A DNA stretch of 64,000 nt from Candidatus Nitrotoga arctica (GTDB lineage Bacteria > Pseudomonadota > Gammaproteobacteria > Burkholderiales > Gallionellaceae). Within the stretch, counting starts at the first letter, position 1; every line of letters begins with the position of its first letter. This document shows, piece after piece, positions 31,039 through 41,677 of this stretch. The stretch is taken from positions 2,542,001-2,606,000 of the forward strand of contig NZ_OU912926.1 of NCBI RefSeq assembly GCF_918378365.1, written 5' to 3'. The notes beneath the pieces are model-generated. The model had not been told where the DNA came from, did not search any database, and saw nothing but the letters and a program-made list of their open reading frames with translations. The translations under genes were made by a program, and so were the position numbers.

Positions 31039-31845
31039 TTAATGGTTATCGCTTTTGTCCCACTCTATCAATGCATAAGCAGAATGATTATGTATTGATT
31101 CAAAATTCTCCGACTCAACCACATACGCCTCAATACGCTCGTCACGATTGAGCGCTGCTGCGACATCGCGCACCATATCTTCAACGAACTTGGGGTTATC
31201 ATAAGCTCGTTCAGTGACAAATTTCTCATCTGGACGCTTAAGTAAACCATACAGTTCACAAGATGCCTGCTCCTCGGCATAACGCACCACCTCCTCTATC
31301 CATACAGAACGGCCGGTACGCACGGTAATAGTCACATGTGAACGTTGATTGTGTGCACCTCGCTCAGATATTTTTTTGGAGCATGGGCACAGGCTGGTTA
31401 CCGGCACTACTACCTTCATAGTGAAGCGGTATTGCCCGTTGTTAATTTCGCCAATAAAGGTAACGTCGTAGTCCAACAAGCTCTGCACACCAGAGATCGG
31501 GGCAGTCTTATTGATAAAATATGGGAAGCTCATTTCGATGTGGCCAGACTGAGCCTCTAACTTCTTAACCATCTCGCGTAGAATGCTTTCAAATGACTCT
31601 ACGGAAATCTCCCGCCCATGATGGTTGAGTATCTCAACAAAACGCGACATGTGCGTGCCTTTGAAATTGTGCGGCAGGTGCACATACATATTAAAAGTGG
31701 CAACGGTATGCTGCACCCCCGTGTTTTTGTCTTTAACTTGCACTGGATGACGAATACTCTTGATGCCGACTTTGTTGATCGCCAGATGGCGCGTATCAGC
31801 CATGCTTTGTACATCAGGAATAAGTGTAGCCTGGGGAGAGTTCAT
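31039..31845 (-). CDS. folE2: GTP cyclohydrolase FolE2 (type IB)
   Basis: FolE2 converts GTP to 7,8-dihydroneopterin triphosphate, the first step of folate and queuosine precursors, using metals other than zinc if needed. The 268-residue protein has the family motifs [13 protein letters not shown] (metal-site Cys) and G-A-H-N-Q-R-S-H-V. It shows no resemblance to FolE of type IA. It is a single gene here; some bacteria put folE2 under Zur control, but I see no clear Zur box. Confidence 0.96.
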   Translation of the reverse strand: MNSPQATLIPDVQSMADTRHLAINKVGIKSIRHPVQVKDKNTGVQHTVATFNMYVHLPHNFKGTHMSRFVEILNHHGREISVESFESILREMVKKLEAQSGHIEMSFPYFINKTAPISGVQSLLDYDVTFIGEINNGQYRFTMKVVVPVTSLCPCSKKISERGAHNQRSHVTITVRTGRSVWIEEVVRYAEEQASCELYGLLKRPDEKFVTERAYDNPKFVEDMVRDVAAALNRDERIEAYVVESENFESIHNHSAYALIEWDKSDNH

Positions 31846-32089
31846 GTTTGCGCAATGTAATAGCTAGAAATACAAGAATTCGGATAAATTTAATGACATT
31901 AATATAGTCTGTAGCGTTATCAACCGATACCTTACTGAGGCTATCAACTACCAAAAATAGGTGGATTAACGCAGCTTGAATGTAGACAAAAAGTCGTCTA
32001 ACCGCATTAAGCTAAACGTACGTAAGTCAAAGCATTAAGATCATGGACAAAAGTTCAATACGACAGACATAAGGTAAAACCTTGTGGAG

Positions 32090-32109
32090 TCCCCTGGAAG
32101 ACCAGGGGA
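32090..32109 (-). terminator. Hairpin after the peroxiredoxin gene
   Basis: TCCCCTGG (32090-32097) pairs with CCAGGGGA (32102-32109) around a four-base loop, 21 bases past the stop codon. There is no clean T tract, so termination strength is uncertain. Confidence 0.5.
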
Positions 32110-32129
32110 TTACATCATAAAATTACCTT

Positions 32130-32789
32130 TTAACTCGGTTGCTTGACTACACGTAAATAAGGTTTAACTGTTTTCCAACCTTCTGGGAACATTGTCTTTG
32201 CATCATCATCAGATACCGACGGTACGATAATCACGTCATCACCATCTTTCCAATTGACAGGCGTCGCGACTTTATATCTGGCGGTTAACTGCATGGAATC
32301 CAGAACACGTAAGATCTCATCAAAATTTCGACCTGTGGACATCGGGTAGGTAAGTGTCAATTTAATCTTTTTATCTGGACCAATAATAAAAACTGAGCGA
32401 ACAGTTGCATTAGTAGCCGCAGTACGACCCTCGGATGTACCCGTTTCTTCAGCGGGTAACATGTTATAAAGCTTTGCTATAGTTAAATTTTCATCACCGA
32501 TCATAGGGTAATTAACAGCATAACCTTGTGTTTCTTGAATATCTTTTGCCCATTTTGTATGGTTTTCCACTGGATCGACGCTTAATCCAATTATTTTGCA
32601 GTTTCGTTTTTTAAATTCCGGCTCTAGTTTTGCCATGTACCCTAATTCAGTTGTACATACTGGCGTAAAATCTTTTGGATGAGAAAATAATATTGCCCAA
32701 CCGTTGCCAATCCACTCATGAAAATTAATAGTACCTTGAGTTGTGGGGGCAGTAAAATTTGGTGCTTCATCATTAATCCGTAGTGACAT
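32130..32789 (-). CDS. 1-Cys peroxiredoxin (Prx6-like)
   Basis: The enzyme reduces peroxides with a thiol donor. The 219-residue protein has the peroxidatic Cys45 in D-F-T-P-V-C-T-T-E and the long C-terminal domain of the Prx6 group (R-Y-K-V-A-T-P-V-N-W-K-D-G-D-D-V-I). No resolving cysteine is seen in the usual 2-Cys position. The ATG at 32789 follows GGAGG with seven bases between; the frame extends 13 codons upstream, but that part is AT-rich leader. Confidence 0.93.
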   Translation of the reverse strand: MSLRINDEAPNFTAPTTQGTINFHEWIGNGWAILFSHPKDFTPVCTTELGYMAKLEPEFKKRNCKIIGLSVDPVENHTKWAKDIQETQGYAVNYPMIGDENLTIAKLYNMLPAEETGTSEGRTAATNATVRSVFIIGPDKKIKLTLTYPMSTGRNFDEILRVLDSMQLTARYKVATPVNWKDGDDVIIVPSVSDDDAKTMFPEGWKTVKPYLRVVKQPS

Positions 32790-33023
32790 GGTCAATCCTC
32801 CGTTTATATTGAAATTATGTCGTAACACCTTTTACTACTACATATTGATTACACACTTATTTTTTGCAATCAAATATATTTTTTGTGAATTTTCACTCGT
32901 CAAAAGTATACTTCAAAATAAATCTAATAATCCGTTGATCTGATTTATATATTTAGCGAGACCCAAGTTAACTTAAGAACATCTTTATCAATTATAAATT
33001 CTGTAGCAATACAGTACTTTAAT

Positions 33024-34892
33024 TTATAAAGACATTTTTTGACGAATTGAGGCAACGATACCTGTTTCGTCCAAACCGCACATAGCCAACATTTTTTCTG
33101 TCTCTCCTTGCTCCAAAAAACTATCTGGTAATCCGAGTTGGAGTAGCGCATTTGTCATACCGTATTGTTGCAAACACTCCGCCACCGCGCTACCCGCACC
33201 GCCTTGGATAGCATTTTCTTCTATAGTTACAAGCAAAGCATGCTCGCGTCCCAAATGCAGCACCAGCTCTGTATCCAGAGGCTTAACAAAGCGCATGTTA
33301 GCAACCGTGGCATTAAGTGATTCCGCAGCGTCAAGAGCTGGGCCAAGCATAGAACCAAAAGACAAAATTGCTACCCCTGAGCCCGCACGACGCACTTCCC
33401 CCTTGCCCACCGGCAGCGCATGCATTTCCTTACGTGATGCAATACCCGGTCCATAGCCCCGCGGATAACGCACAGCCGTCGGGCTATCCAGCTGAAACGC
33501 AGTGTATAAGAGCTGACGGCACTCGTTTTCGTCAGAAGGAACCATTACTGTCATGTTGGGGATGCAGCGCAAAAAACTCAGATCAAAACTACCCGCATGC
33601 GTAGCGCCATCAGCACCGACCAGCCCGGCACGATCTATCGCCAGCAGCACCGGCAGGTTTTGAATCGCGATATCGTGTATCAGTTGGTCGTAAGCTCGTT
33701 GCAAAAAAGTAGAATAAATCGCCACGACCGGCTTGTAACCTTCACACGCAAGCCCGGCGGCGAAGGTCAGTGCATGCTGTTCGGCAATACCTACGTCGAA
33801 ATAACGTTGTGGAAATTTTTTTGAAAATTCAACCAGGCCGGAACCCTCACACATGGCAGGGGTAATGCCTACTAAACGCTTATCCTGTTCTGCCATATCG
33901 CACAACCATTCGCCAAAAACCTGGGTGTAAGTAGGCTTGCTGGGTTGCCCTTCAATATTTCTCTGAACAGGTTTGGTAACGATGCCTTGCTCTGGATCAA
34001 ACTTGCCCACGCCATGATAGAGCAGGCAATCTTCCTCTGCGTGAGTGTAGCCTTTGCCTTTTTGCGTGACAACATGCAGAAATTGCGGCCCTTTTAGCTG
34101 ACGTATGTTTCCAAGAGTTGTGATTAAGGTATCAAGATCGTGCCCATCAATAGGGCCAATGTAATTGAAACCAAATTCTTCAAACAACGTACCCGGTGTA
34201 ACCATGCCCTTGACATGCTCCTCGGCACGCTTAGCAAATTCAAGTACTGGCGGCATGCCTTTCAGCATTTTTTCACTACCGCGTCGCACGGCAGAATAAA
34301 AACGTCCTGACATCAACTTGGCAAAATAATTATTGAGCGCACCGACTGGCCTCGAGATGGACATGTCATTGTCATTAAGGATCACCAACAGGTTAGTATT
34401 CATCGCACCAGCATTGTTAAGTGCCTCAAATGCCATGCCACCGCTCATCGCACCATCACCAATAATAGCCACCGCACAGCGATCGCTTCCATCAATTTTC
34501 GCCGCCACCGACATTCCCAGAGCTGCGCTGATCGATGTGCTGGAATGCGCGGTACCGAAGGCATCGTAGACACTTTCAGCGCGATTAGGGAAACCTGAAA
34601 TACCACCTGCCATGCGCAGGGTTTTCATTGCTTCGCGGCGTTCCGTAAGTATCTTGTGTGCATAGGTTTGATGACCCACATCCCACACCAACCTATCATA
34701 GGGTGTATTAAAAACGTAGTGCAATGCAATGGTTAACTCTATCGTACCGAGATTGGAAGATAGGTGACCACCCGTTTTACTCACAGACTCCACCAAGAAC
34801 TGACGCAACTCGTCCGCCAGTTGCGGCAATTGCTTGCGATCCAACTGACGCAAGACTTCCGGGGTATTGATGGTATTAAGCAGCGAAACCAT
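33024..34892 (-). CDS. dxs: 1-deoxy-D-xylulose-5-phosphate synthase
   Basis: Dxs condenses pyruvate and glyceraldehyde-3-phosphate in the first step of the MEP isoprenoid pathway, using thiamine diphosphate. The 622-residue protein contains [12 protein letters not shown], the ThDP motif G-D-G-A-M-S-G-G, and the transketolase-type central region with the [10 protein letters not shown] site. Its ATG overlaps the ispA stop (TGATG), so it follows ispA in one operon. Confidence 0.97.
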   Translation of the reverse strand: MVSLLNTINTPEVLRQLDRKQLPQLADELRQFLVESVSKTGGHLSSNLGTIELTIALHYVFNTPYDRLVWDVGHQTYAHKILTERREAMKTLRMAGGISGFPNRAESVYDAFGTAHSSTSISAALGMSVAAKIDGSDRCAVAIIGDGAMSGGMAFEALNNAGAMNTNLLVILNDNDMSISRPVGALNNYFAKLMSGRFYSAVRRGSEKMLKGMPPVLEFAKRAEEHVKGMVTPGTLFEEFGFNYIGPIDGHDLDTLITTLGNIRQLKGPQFLHVVTQKGKGYTHAEEDCLLYHGVGKFDPEQGIVTKPVQRNIEGQPSKPTYTQVFGEWLCDMAEQDKRLVGITPAMCEGSGLVEFSKKFPQRYFDVGIAEQHALTFAAGLACEGYKPVVAIYSTFLQRAYDQLIHDIAIQNLPVLLAIDRAGLVGADGATHAGSFDLSFLRCIPNMTVMVPSDENECRQLLYTAFQLDSPTAVRYPRGYGPGIASRKEMHALPVGKGEVRRAGSGVAILSFGSMLGPALDAAESLNATVANMRFVKPLDTELVLHLGREHALLVTIEENAIQGGAGSAVAECLQQYGMTNALLQLGLPDSFLEQGETEKMLAMCGLDETGIVASIRQKMSL

Positions 34893-35803
34893 CAAAACTT
34901 TCTTAATAAAATAAAATTAGCCATCTCACATAGGCGACGTGCTGGCTCACCAAACTCCGCCAGAGCTTCCAATGCTTCGCTATGCAATTCCGCCGCCATC
35001 TGTTTAGCTGCCTGCACGCCAAGCAGCGTGACATAAGTAGGCTTGTCCTGTTTGGCATCCTTACCTGCGGTTTTGCCTAAAGTGACAGTGTCCGCCTCAC
35101 TATCGAGTACATCGTCCACCACCTGAAAAGCCAATCCAACGCATTTCCCGTAGCGATCAAGCCTAGCCAATTCCACTTCCCCTAGCGCAGACCCACACTG
35201 GGCACCGAGCAAAACAGCAGCACGAATCAACGCACCCGTTTTATGAATATGCATGAATTCAAGTTCCGGCACGCTCAGCTGATTGCCCACACTCGTTAAA
35301 TCAATCGCTTGTCCGCCCGCCATGCCACGCGACCCGGATGCTGTAGCCAATAGCTTGATCATAGCCAATTGTTGCACGGCATCATTACTGAGTTGATGCT
35401 CGGTCAGCAACTGAAACGCCAAACTTTGCAAACTGTCGCCGACCAGCAGCGCAGTGGCATCATCGTACTCCACATGACAGGTAGGTTTGCCTCGTCGAAG
35501 CACATCGTTATCCATGCATGGCATGTCGTCGTGTACCAATGAATAAGCGTGAATCAGTTCGACGGCAGCAGCGACTATGCTGACACGCATGCTGTCCGCC
35601 CCGACCAAATCACCGGCAGCAAAAGCCAACAGCGGGCGCACACGCTTACCCCCATCCAATACACTGTAGCGCATGGCTGCGTGCAGACGCTGCGGAGCAA
35701 TATCCGGTTGTGGCAACAGCTGTTGTAACTGATCCTCGAAACGACTCTGGTGGGAACTCGCCCAAATTTGAAAATCAATGCCAAGCATCTTAGGTCTAGT
35801 CAT
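34892..35803 (-). CDS. ispA: Farnesyl diphosphate synthase (polyprenyl synthetase)
   Basis: IspA builds farnesyl diphosphate from IPP and DMAPP. About 303 residues, with the first Asp-rich motif D-D-M-P-C-M-D-N-D, the second D-D-V-L-D, and the G-G-K-R-V-R-P-L-L motif. The ATG at 35803 overlaps the xseB end by eight bases; Met at 35788 is an alternative start. xseB-ispA-dxs is a conserved arrangement. Confidence 0.95.
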   Translation of the reverse strand: MTRPKMLGIDFQIWASSHQSRFEDQLQQLLPQPDIAPQRLHAAMRYSVLDGGKRVRPLLAFAAGDLVGADSMRVSIVAAAVELIHAYSLVHDDMPCMDNDVLRRGKPTCHVEYDDATALLVGDSLQSLAFQLLTEHQLSNDAVQQLAMIKLLATASGSRGMAGGQAIDLTSVGNQLSVPELEFMHIHKTGALIRAAVLLGAQCGSALGEVELARLDRYGKCVGLAFQVVDDVLDSEADTVTLGKTAGKDAKQDKPTYVTLLGVQAAKQMAAELHSEALEALAEFGEPARRLCEMANFILLRKF

Positions 35804-36059
35804 CTTCTCGCTTGGCAAAATCACTCACACTAGTAGGATTGGTAGAAAAATTTTGTAGCGTGCCTTCTTCCAGAATACGCACCTGCTGCTGCGCATCCTC
35901 CAAACGGCCTCGGCAAATCTGTAACAGCTCAGCACCGCGCCGGTAAGCTGACAGCGAGTCTTCCAACGACAGCTTGCCCACCTCCATATCAGCGACTACC
36001 TGCTCCAGTTCGGCCAGTGCTACCTCAAAGCTGGGTGTTTTTTGGGATTTTACTACCAT
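35796..36059 (-). CDS. xseB: Exodeoxyribonuclease VII small subunit
   Basis: XseB joins XseA to degrade single-stranded DNA. About 87 residues of helical coiled-coil type, with the family core F-E-x-A-L-A-E-L-E-x-V-V-x-x-M-E and L-S-L-E-D-S-L-x-A-Y-x-R-G-x-E-L. The start at 36059 gives M-V-V-K-S-Q-K; an in-frame ATG at 36074 is possible. First gene of the xseB-ispA-dxs operon. Confidence 0.93.
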   Translation of the reverse strand: MVVKSQKTPSFEVALAELEQVVADMEVGKLSLEDSLSAYRRGAELLQICRGRLEDAQQQVRILEEGTLQNFSTNPTSVSDFAKREDD

Positions 36060-36227
36060 GTATGTACATTCCATTTGCTAAAGTTGCGGCGTATTTTACC
36101 TTAACCTGAATCTTATGCTCTTCCGTCGCGAAATGCGTTAAGTCAGGGGCCAATATTTTTTCAATATTGTCATATTAAACCTGTTCATTCTCTCGAGTCA
36201 TACCCATTCCTGATTAGCCACAAAACT

Positions 36228-36254
36228 CAGCAGGCTCATCTGGTGAGCCTGCTG
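36228..36254 (-). terminator. Terminator downstream of mscL
   Basis: CAGCAGGCTCA (36228-36238) pairs perfectly with TGAGCCTGCTG (36244-36254) around a five-base loop. Read on the minus strand it is followed by AGTTTTG. It lies 90 bases after mscL. Confidence 0.8.
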
Positions 36255-36343
36255 ATCTTGGCTATGCCATCACCACGCGCCATAATTACGGATACTGTAA
36301 GTATCAAGTTCACTGCTCTTAAAGATCCAGTTCAATACTCAGC

Positions 36344-36748
36344 TTATTTTCGTTCTTTAAGTAAGTCACGAATTTCCGTAAGGAGCACCTCTTCATTTGA
36401 AATTTTTGGCAGCTCTGCCGGTTTCTCTTCCGATTCCCTCTTTAATGAATTTATACCTTTTATTGCCACAAATATTGCAAAAGCAATAATCGCAAAATCA
36501 ATCATTGACTGGATGAACTTCCCGTAGCTGATCACAACAGCTGGTGCTCCGCCTCTGGCCTCCTGAACGGTGAACGCCAAACTGGAAAAATCAACTCCGC
36601 CTAAGAGAACTCCAATTGGAGGCATAATTATATCGCCAACAAAAGACGAGACAATTTTACCAAATGCAGCTCCAATAATAATGCCTACGGCCATGTCAAT
36701 AACATTACCCTTGACAGCAAACTCCTTGAATTCTTTCATCATGCCCAT
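36344..36748 (-). CDS. mscL: Large-conductance mechanosensitive channel
   Basis: MscL opens under membrane tension to release solutes in hypo-osmotic shock. The 134-residue protein has the family N-terminus ([15 protein letters not shown]), two transmembrane helices (about 15-43 and 76-97) and a charged C-terminal helix bundle. Single gene with its own terminator. Confidence 0.97.
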   Translation of the reverse strand: MGMMKEFKEFAVKGNVIDMAVGIIIGAAFGKIVSSFVGDIIMPPIGVLLGGVDFSSLAFTVQEARGGAPAVVISYGKFIQSMIDFAIIAFAIFVAIKGINSLKRESEEKPAELPKISNEEVLLTEIRDLLKERK

Positions 36749-37170
36749 GATATTTCTCCTTCATATTAAGGTGATTGAATATATTATCATTGTGACTTAA
36801 AACTCAATTCCCATCAGTATTGCCATGGATACCTCCGTTTCTTGGATCTAGCTGCCCCTAAACAAGCCTCCAAACTCATCTGACTGATGGGTCTAGACTT
36901 TAAGTTTAACATCCAACGAAAACAATTGGGCACAACAAAAGGGGAGGCAAAACTAGTTCCTAAGCCGCAGCAATTGAACGTAGCAGTAACCGGACGCTAC
37001 GCGGCTTTATCGCGCACCGTCCGGTTGACTGCCGAGTCAGTTGCAGCTATGTAACATGGGAATATGGAGAAGATGAAACGGTGGGGTCGGAGTACCACCG
37101 CGAAAGCAATTTAGTTCAACGTACGTTATAGCCAATATGTTAGTGTGAACATAGCCTTCTCTTAGGGTCA
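36749..37170. other. Intergenic region with unexplained stem-loops
   Basis: This region of about 420 bases between efp and mscL has no coding frame. It contains a long stem (36983-37032) and a second hairpin with arms CGGTGG/CCACCG at about 37079-37100. The AAAGGGGAGG and stem region is richer in GC than the surroundings. It could be a structured RNA or a mobile-element end. Confidence 0.5.
36983..37032. other. Orphan 14-bp stem-loop
   Basis: GCAGT plus AACCGGACG (36983-36996) pairs with CGTCCGGTT plus ACTGC (37018-37032), with a single bulged G at 37027. The 21-base apical part holds CGCG tracts that can pair internally. No T tract follows on either strand, so it is unlikely to be a simple terminator. 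Confidence 0.6.
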
Positions 37171-37731
37171 TCAAGCATTAACACGACGCTTAAATTCGCC
37201 AGTACGTGTATCAATTTCAATATGATCACCAATTTCGCAAAATGCAGCCACCTGCAACTCTATACCGGAACCAATTTTGGCAGGCTTCATTACTTTGCCG
37301 GAGGTATCACCACGCGCTGCCGGTTCGGTGTAGATAATTTCGCGTACGACAGTATTGGGCAGGTCCACCGAAATGGCTTTATCGTTATAAAAGACCATCT
37401 CGCAGGCCATACCGTCTTCGAGGTAATTGAGCGATTCACCTAAGTTTTCTTTTTCTACCTCATACTGATTGTAATCAGCATCCATAAACACATACATAGG
37501 ATCAGCAAAGTAAGAATAAGTAGCATCCTTTCGATCAAGCAAAACCATTTCAAATTTGTCGTCTGCCCTGTATATTGCCTCGCTCGGCGAGTCTGTTAAC
37601 AAATTCTTGAATTTCATTTTAACGACCGAACCATTACGGCCCGAGCGGGTATATTCTGCTTTTAACACCACCATGGGGTCGCTACCGACCATCACAACGT
37701 TACCTGCGCGCAGTTCTTGTGCTATTTTCAT
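37171..37731 (-). CDS. efp: Elongation factor P (Arg32 type)
   Basis: EF-P rescues ribosomes stalled on polyproline. The 186-residue protein has the three β-barrel domains and, at the loop that reaches the peptidyl centre, R-S-G-R-N-G with Arg32 in place of the lysine used in E. coli. Arg32 is the residue rhamnosylated by EarP, and the earP gene lies directly upstream. Length and sequence are normal. Confidence 0.97.
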   Translation of the reverse strand: MKIAQELRAGNVVMVGSDPMVVLKAEYTRSGRNGSVVKMKFKNLLTDSPSEAIYRADDKFEMVLLDRKDATYSYFADPMYVFMDADYNQYEVEKENLGESLNYLEDGMACEMVFYNDKAISVDLPNTVVREIIYTEPAARGDTSGKVMKPAKIGSGIELQVAAFCEIGDHIEIDTRTGEFKRRVNA

Positions 37732-37737
37732 GTCTGC

Positions 37738-38955
37738 TTACCTTAAATCTAATTTACATTCTAAACTGCCTATTCTATCAATTTTTTGAACAAAATTCAG
37801 CAAATTCAAAACAAGGCTATTGCCGGATAAATGTTGCGACCATTCGCGCGCATGCCTCTGCAATAGCGCTATGTGCTCCCAATAATCGTCCCAAGCAGTC
37901 TTTAAGCTTGTCGAGGCCGCTTGGCCTCCATTGTGTTCAATGTTCCATCCTTGCCACAAGCTATACAATGCTTGTGTTGCGTCTGGCTGCAGTCCAGAAC
38001 AATACAAATCCATGAAAGCGCTCAATTTTTTTATATGCACCTTGTCCTGTTGAGGATAGATGTGCCAAACAAATGGCTTGCCCGCCCATTGCGCGCGTAC
38101 GCAAGAATCTTCCCCTCGCACAAAGTTAAGATCACAAGCCCACAACAGCTCGTCGTAACGCTCCTGCGCGATAAACGGTAATACGCGGACTTCCAAATTA
38201 CCGTGCTGCAATGTGTCACCCGCTACAACAAGTTCCCTCCCAAAAAAGGCTGCTACCTGAGGCAACACACAGTCTTCCGGCACTAAACACAGCATTGGGA
38301 TATTGGCCTTCGCCCAAATAGAAAATAATTCTGGCAGCGCAATGTTTTCATAACAGAATAATGACACACGCACTTCATCAGGTTTAGGCAATGGCACGTC
38401 CAGTGCTCGCCAAAATGCAGCCTGCGTGTGCAGCTCACTCTGAAATGCATCACGTCGTGCGATGAGATCTCGCTCCAGCAGCAGACCTCCAGTTTGTAAG
38501 GTGAATCCCGGGAAAAAGAAATATTTGGTGATGGGCAAAGAAGGATTTGGTGAGGGTAGACAATGACACCCAGCCACCCATTCTTCCGCACTGAGGTATT
38601 CCAAGTTAACCCAAATCGGTTTGTACTCTTGTCCCACTATCGCTGCCACGTAGCACTCGGGCAGTTCACATGCGAACGCCTCGATCACCAGTTGCGCCGG
38701 CTCTATCTTTGGAAATGGAAGCTCCAAAAAAGTTGAATTCCAGTGTCTGATTTCCACGCCAAGACAATGCTGTATTTGCATATCTGGGCTGATTGCCGGG
38801 TGTAACCTGCGAAAACTCAACAAATCGTCCACCCATAGTCGCACTGTCATATCATGCTCGTGCACCAGTTGTTTAGCCAACCTCCAGCACACACCAATGT
38901 CACCGAAATTGTCTATCACGGCACAAAAGATATCGCAGGTAATCGGTTTATTCAT
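37738..38955 (-). CDS. earP: EF-P arginine rhamnosyltransferase EarP
   Basis: EarP transfers rhamnose from dTDP-rhamnose to Arg32 of EF-P. The protein of about 405 residues starts with D-I-F-C-A-V-I-D-N-F-G-D-I-G-V-C-W-R-L-A, the family hallmark, and has a GT-B fold C-terminal half with F-V-R-G-E-D-S-x-V-R-A-Q-W-A-G-K-P. It lies six bases from efp, so both products are made together. A start six codons upstream (38973) is possible. Confidence 0.95.
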   Translation of the reverse strand: MNKPITCDIFCAVIDNFGDIGVCWRLAKQLVHEHDMTVRLWVDDLLSFRRLHPAISPDMQIQHCLGVEIRHWNSTFLELPFPKIEPAQLVIEAFACELPECYVAAIVGQEYKPIWVNLEYLSAEEWVAGCHCLPSPNPSLPITKYFFFPGFTLQTGGLLLERDLIARRDAFQSELHTQAAFWRALDVPLPKPDEVRVSLFCYENIALPELFSIWAKANIPMLCLVPEDCVLPQVAAFFGRELVVAGDTLQHGNLEVRVLPFIAQERYDELLWACDLNFVRGEDSCVRAQWAGKPFVWHIYPQQDKVHIKKLSAFMDLYCSGLQPDATQALYSLWQGWNIEHNGGQAASTSLKTAWDDYWEHIALLQRHAREWSQHLSGNSLVLNLLNFVQKIDRIGSLECKLDLR

Positions 38956-38999
38956 TCCATTCGTAATGTGCATTTAAAATCATTTTTATTTTCTAAATA

Positions 39000-39026
39000 A
39001 AAAAGCCCCATACCAAGGGGCTTTTT
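39000..39026 (-). terminator. Terminator after pnp
   Basis: AAAAGCCCC and GGGGCTTTT pair around a seven-base loop, with T runs on both strands, so it can work in either direction. It lies 23 bases past the pnp stop codon and would also insulate earP. Confidence 0.9.
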
Positions 39027-39048
39027 TATCACACTATGTTTTCAACCT

Positions 39049-41160
39049 TTACTCTGAAACAGGAACTCCAGGCTCTGGCACAATAAGAGCCTTCATACTC
39101 AAGCGTAAGCGTCCTTTCTCATCAGCCTCCAGCACTTTGACTTTTACAATCTGACCTTCTTTCAGGACATCCGACACAACATTAATGCGCTCATTTGAAA
39201 TTTGCGAGATGTGAAGCAAACCATCTTTCCCAGGCATGATATTCACAATCGCACCAAAATCCAACAGTTTGACAACCGGGCCTTCATAAATTTTGCCTAC
39301 CTCAACTTCCGCTACAATATCCTCAATACGTCTTTTTGCTAACATTCCCCCTTCACCGCTAATACTGGCAATAGTTACGTTACCTTCATCGTCGATATCG
39401 ATAGTAGTACCCGTTTCCTCAGTTAACGCGCGTATCACAGCACCGCCCTTGCCAATCACATCACGAATTTTCTCCGGGTTGATCTTAATTTTAATCATGC
39501 GTGGGGCATGTGCCGACACCTCTTCACGTACCGCAGGCATGGCCTGCTTCATGATACCAAGAATATGCAAGCGTCCTTCGCGCGCTTGGCTCAAGGCAAC
39601 TTGCATAATTTCACTTGTTATCCCGTTGATCTTGATGTCCATTTGTAGTGCAGTAATACCCTGTTCTGACCCCGCCACCTTAAAATCCATGTCACCCAGA
39701 TAATCTTCGTCGCCAAGAATGTCGGTCAGTACAGCAAAACGATTGCCTTCTTTAATCAAACCCATGGCGATACCTGCCACATGAGTCTTGACTGGCACTC
39801 CGGCATCCATCATCGCCAAGCAACCGCCACATACTGAAGCCATTGAACTGGATCCATTCGACTCAGTGATTTCAGAAACCACGCGAATGGAATATCCGAA
39901 TTCATCCTCACTCGGCAACGTTGCAACTAGGGCACGCTTTGCCAAACGACCATGGCCAATTTCACGTCGCTTTGGTGTACCGACGCGACCAGTTTCGCCG
40001 GTGGAATATGGGGGGAAATTATAATGAAGCATAAAGCGATCCAAATATTCGCCTTGCAACGCATCGATTTTCTGCGCATCGCGTGCAGTGCCTAGAGTGG
40101 CCACTACCAGTGCCTGAGTTTCACCACGGGTAAACAGGGCCGAACCATGCGTGCGTGGTAATACGCCAGTGCGTATGGTAATTGGACGCACGGTACGTGT
40201 GTCACGCCCGTCGATCCGCGGTTCACCGCTTAGTATCTGGCCGCGCACAATTTTAGATTCCAGTGCTTGGAACAGATCATTAAGATGATTTTTTGGTACC
40301 GAACCATTTTCCGATGCAAACACAGCTTCCAAAACGCGCGTACGAATCGCGTCCACCTGATTGGTACGCGCCTGTTTCTCGCGAACGGCATAAGCTTGCT
40401 GTAAGCTATTTTCGGCCAGTTCGGCAATTTTTGAACTCAACAAAATGTCATGAACAGGTGGATTCCAATCCCAATCCGGTGCACCAACTGCATCCGCCAT
40501 TTCGATGATTGCCTGAATCACTGCTTGCATTTGCTGGTGGCCAAACATGACTGCGCCCAGCATGATGTCTTCAGGTAGTTCTTGTGCTTCTGACTCCACC
40601 ATCAAGACTGCCTGTTCCGTACCAGCAACAACTAGATCCATCTTGGATAGAGTAAGTTCATCTGCAGTCGGGTTGAGTACATATTCACCGTTAAGATAAC
40701 CGACGCGCGCCGCGCCTATGGGACCATCAAAGGGAATTCCGGACAGCGCCAAGGCAGCAGAGGCACCAATCATGGCAGGAATATCAGAATCAATCTGATT
40801 ATCGGAAGATATCACCGTAGCAACGATTTGCACTTCATTATAAAAACCTTCCGGGAACAACGGGCGCAACGGACGATCGATCAAACGAGACGTCAAGACT
40901 TCCTTTTCGCTAGGACGTCCTTCACGTCGAAAGAAACCGCCTGGAATCTTGCCTGCAGCATAGGTACGTTCCTGATAATCCACAGTCAATGGGAAGAAAT
41001 CTTGGTCCGGTTTGGCATTTTTCCTGCCTACCACGGTAACCAGCACAACCGTATCATCCAGGCTGACAACAACTGCTCCACTAGCCTGACGTGCGATTTC
41101 CCCAGTTTCCAAGGTGAGCTGATGATTGCCATACGCTAATGTTTTCTTGTAGTGACTCAA
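39049..41160 (-). CDS. pnp: Polyribonucleotide nucleotidyltransferase
   Basis: PNPase is a phosphorolytic 3'-5' exoribonuclease of the degradosome. About 703 residues: two RNase PH domains, then KH ([15 protein letters not shown]) and S1 ([12 protein letters not shown]) RNA-binding domains at the C-terminus. The likely start is TTG at 41160 behind GAGAGG, giving [11 protein letters not shown]. The frame upstream to 41262 overlaps the rpsO-pnp hairpin and is not coding. It lies in the conserved rpsO-pnp pair. Confidence 0.95.
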   Translation of the reverse strand: MSHYKKTLAYGNHQLTLETGEIARQASGAVVVSLDDTVVLVTVVGRKNAKPDQDFFPLTVDYQERTYAAGKIPGGFFRREGRPSEKEVLTSRLIDRPLRPLFPEGFYNEVQIVATVISSDNQIDSDIPAMIGASAALALSGIPFDGPIGAARVGYLNGEYVLNPTADELTLSKMDLVVAGTEQAVLMVESEAQELPEDIMLGAVMFGHQQMQAVIQAIIEMADAVGAPDWDWNPPVHDILLSSKIAELAENSLQQAYAVREKQARTNQVDAIRTRVLEAVFASENGSVPKNHLNDLFQALESKIVRGQILSGEPRIDGRDTRTVRPITIRTGVLPRTHGSALFTRGETQALVVATLGTARDAQKIDALQGEYLDRFMLHYNFPPYSTGETGRVGTPKRREIGHGRLAKRALVATLPSEDEFGYSIRVVSEITESNGSSSMASVCGGCLAMMDAGVPVKTHVAGIAMGLIKEGNRFAVLTDILGDEDYLGDMDFKVAGSEQGITALQMDIKINGITSEIMQVALSQAREGRLHILGIMKQAMPAVREEVSAHAPRMIKIKINPEKIRDVIGKGGAVIRALTEETGTTIDIDDEGNVTIASISGEGGMLAKRRIEDIVAEVEVGKIYEGPVVKLLDFGAIVNIMPGKDGLLHISQISNERINVVSDVLKEGQIVKVKVLEADEKGRLRLSMKALIVPEPGVPVSE

Positions 41161-41240
41161 AGTACGCCTCTCTGTGCATGACGTGGCGCTAATGCGCCAT
41201 GGAATAAAACCATAACTGGGATAAATTCGCCCAAAACAAC

Positions 41241-41262
41241 GTGGGTCGCATCTGCGACCCAC
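41241..41262. other. rpsO-pnp intercistronic hairpin
   Basis: GTGGGTCGC (41241-41249) pairs perfectly with GCGACCCAC (41254-41262) around ATCT, 11 bases after rpsO. There is no strong T tract. In enterobacteria this interval carries a terminator and an RNase III site that control pnp; a similar role here is inference. Confidence 0.7.
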
Positions 41263-41273
41263 TTAATATATTA

Positions 41274-41543
41274 TTACTTGCGCAATTCCAAACGCTGAAT
41301 CAATGCACGGTAGCTGCCCTCATTCTTGCCCTTAAGGTAATCCAGGAGCTTGCGGCGACGGCTCACCAATCGCAACAGACCGCGACGAGAATGGTGATCC
41401 TTTATGTGTTCCTTAAAATGACCAGTCAAGTAGTTAATACGAGCCGTCATCAGTGCAACCTGTACTTCTGGTGAGCCAGTATCACCTTTAATTCGTTGGT
41501 AATCAGTCACAATTTGCGCTTTTTGCGCTGCCGTAATAGACAT
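41274..41543 (-). CDS. rpsO: 30S ribosomal protein S15
   Basis: S15 binds the 16S central domain and is a small all-helical protein. 89 residues, with the conserved [12 protein letters not shown] and [12 protein letters not shown]. The ATG at 41543 follows GGAG; a GTG nine bases earlier is in frame but less likely. Confidence 0.98.
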   Translation of the reverse strand: MSITAAQKAQIVTDYQRIKGDTGSPEVQVALMTARINYLTGHFKEHIKDHHSRRGLLRLVSRRRKLLDYLKGKNEGSYRALIQRLELRK

Positions 41544-41560
41544 AATATTCACACTCCACT

Positions 41561-41597
41561 AAATAAAAAAGTGCCGCATTTTACTCTCGAATGCGGC
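41561..41597 (-). terminator. Terminator between truB and rpsO
   Basis: GCCGCATT and AATGCGGC (41573-41580, 41590-41597) pair around nine bases. Read on the minus strand, ACTTTTTTATTT follows. It sits just before rpsO, so rpsO-pnp probably has its own promoter and receives only read-through from truB. Confidence 0.85.
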
Positions 41598-41677
41598 GGT
41601 TACTCAAGTCTATTCGGACAAGAACGATTCATTTTCTCGAGCGCCTCTATCAGAAATACCTTTAATAAAGCCGCAAC

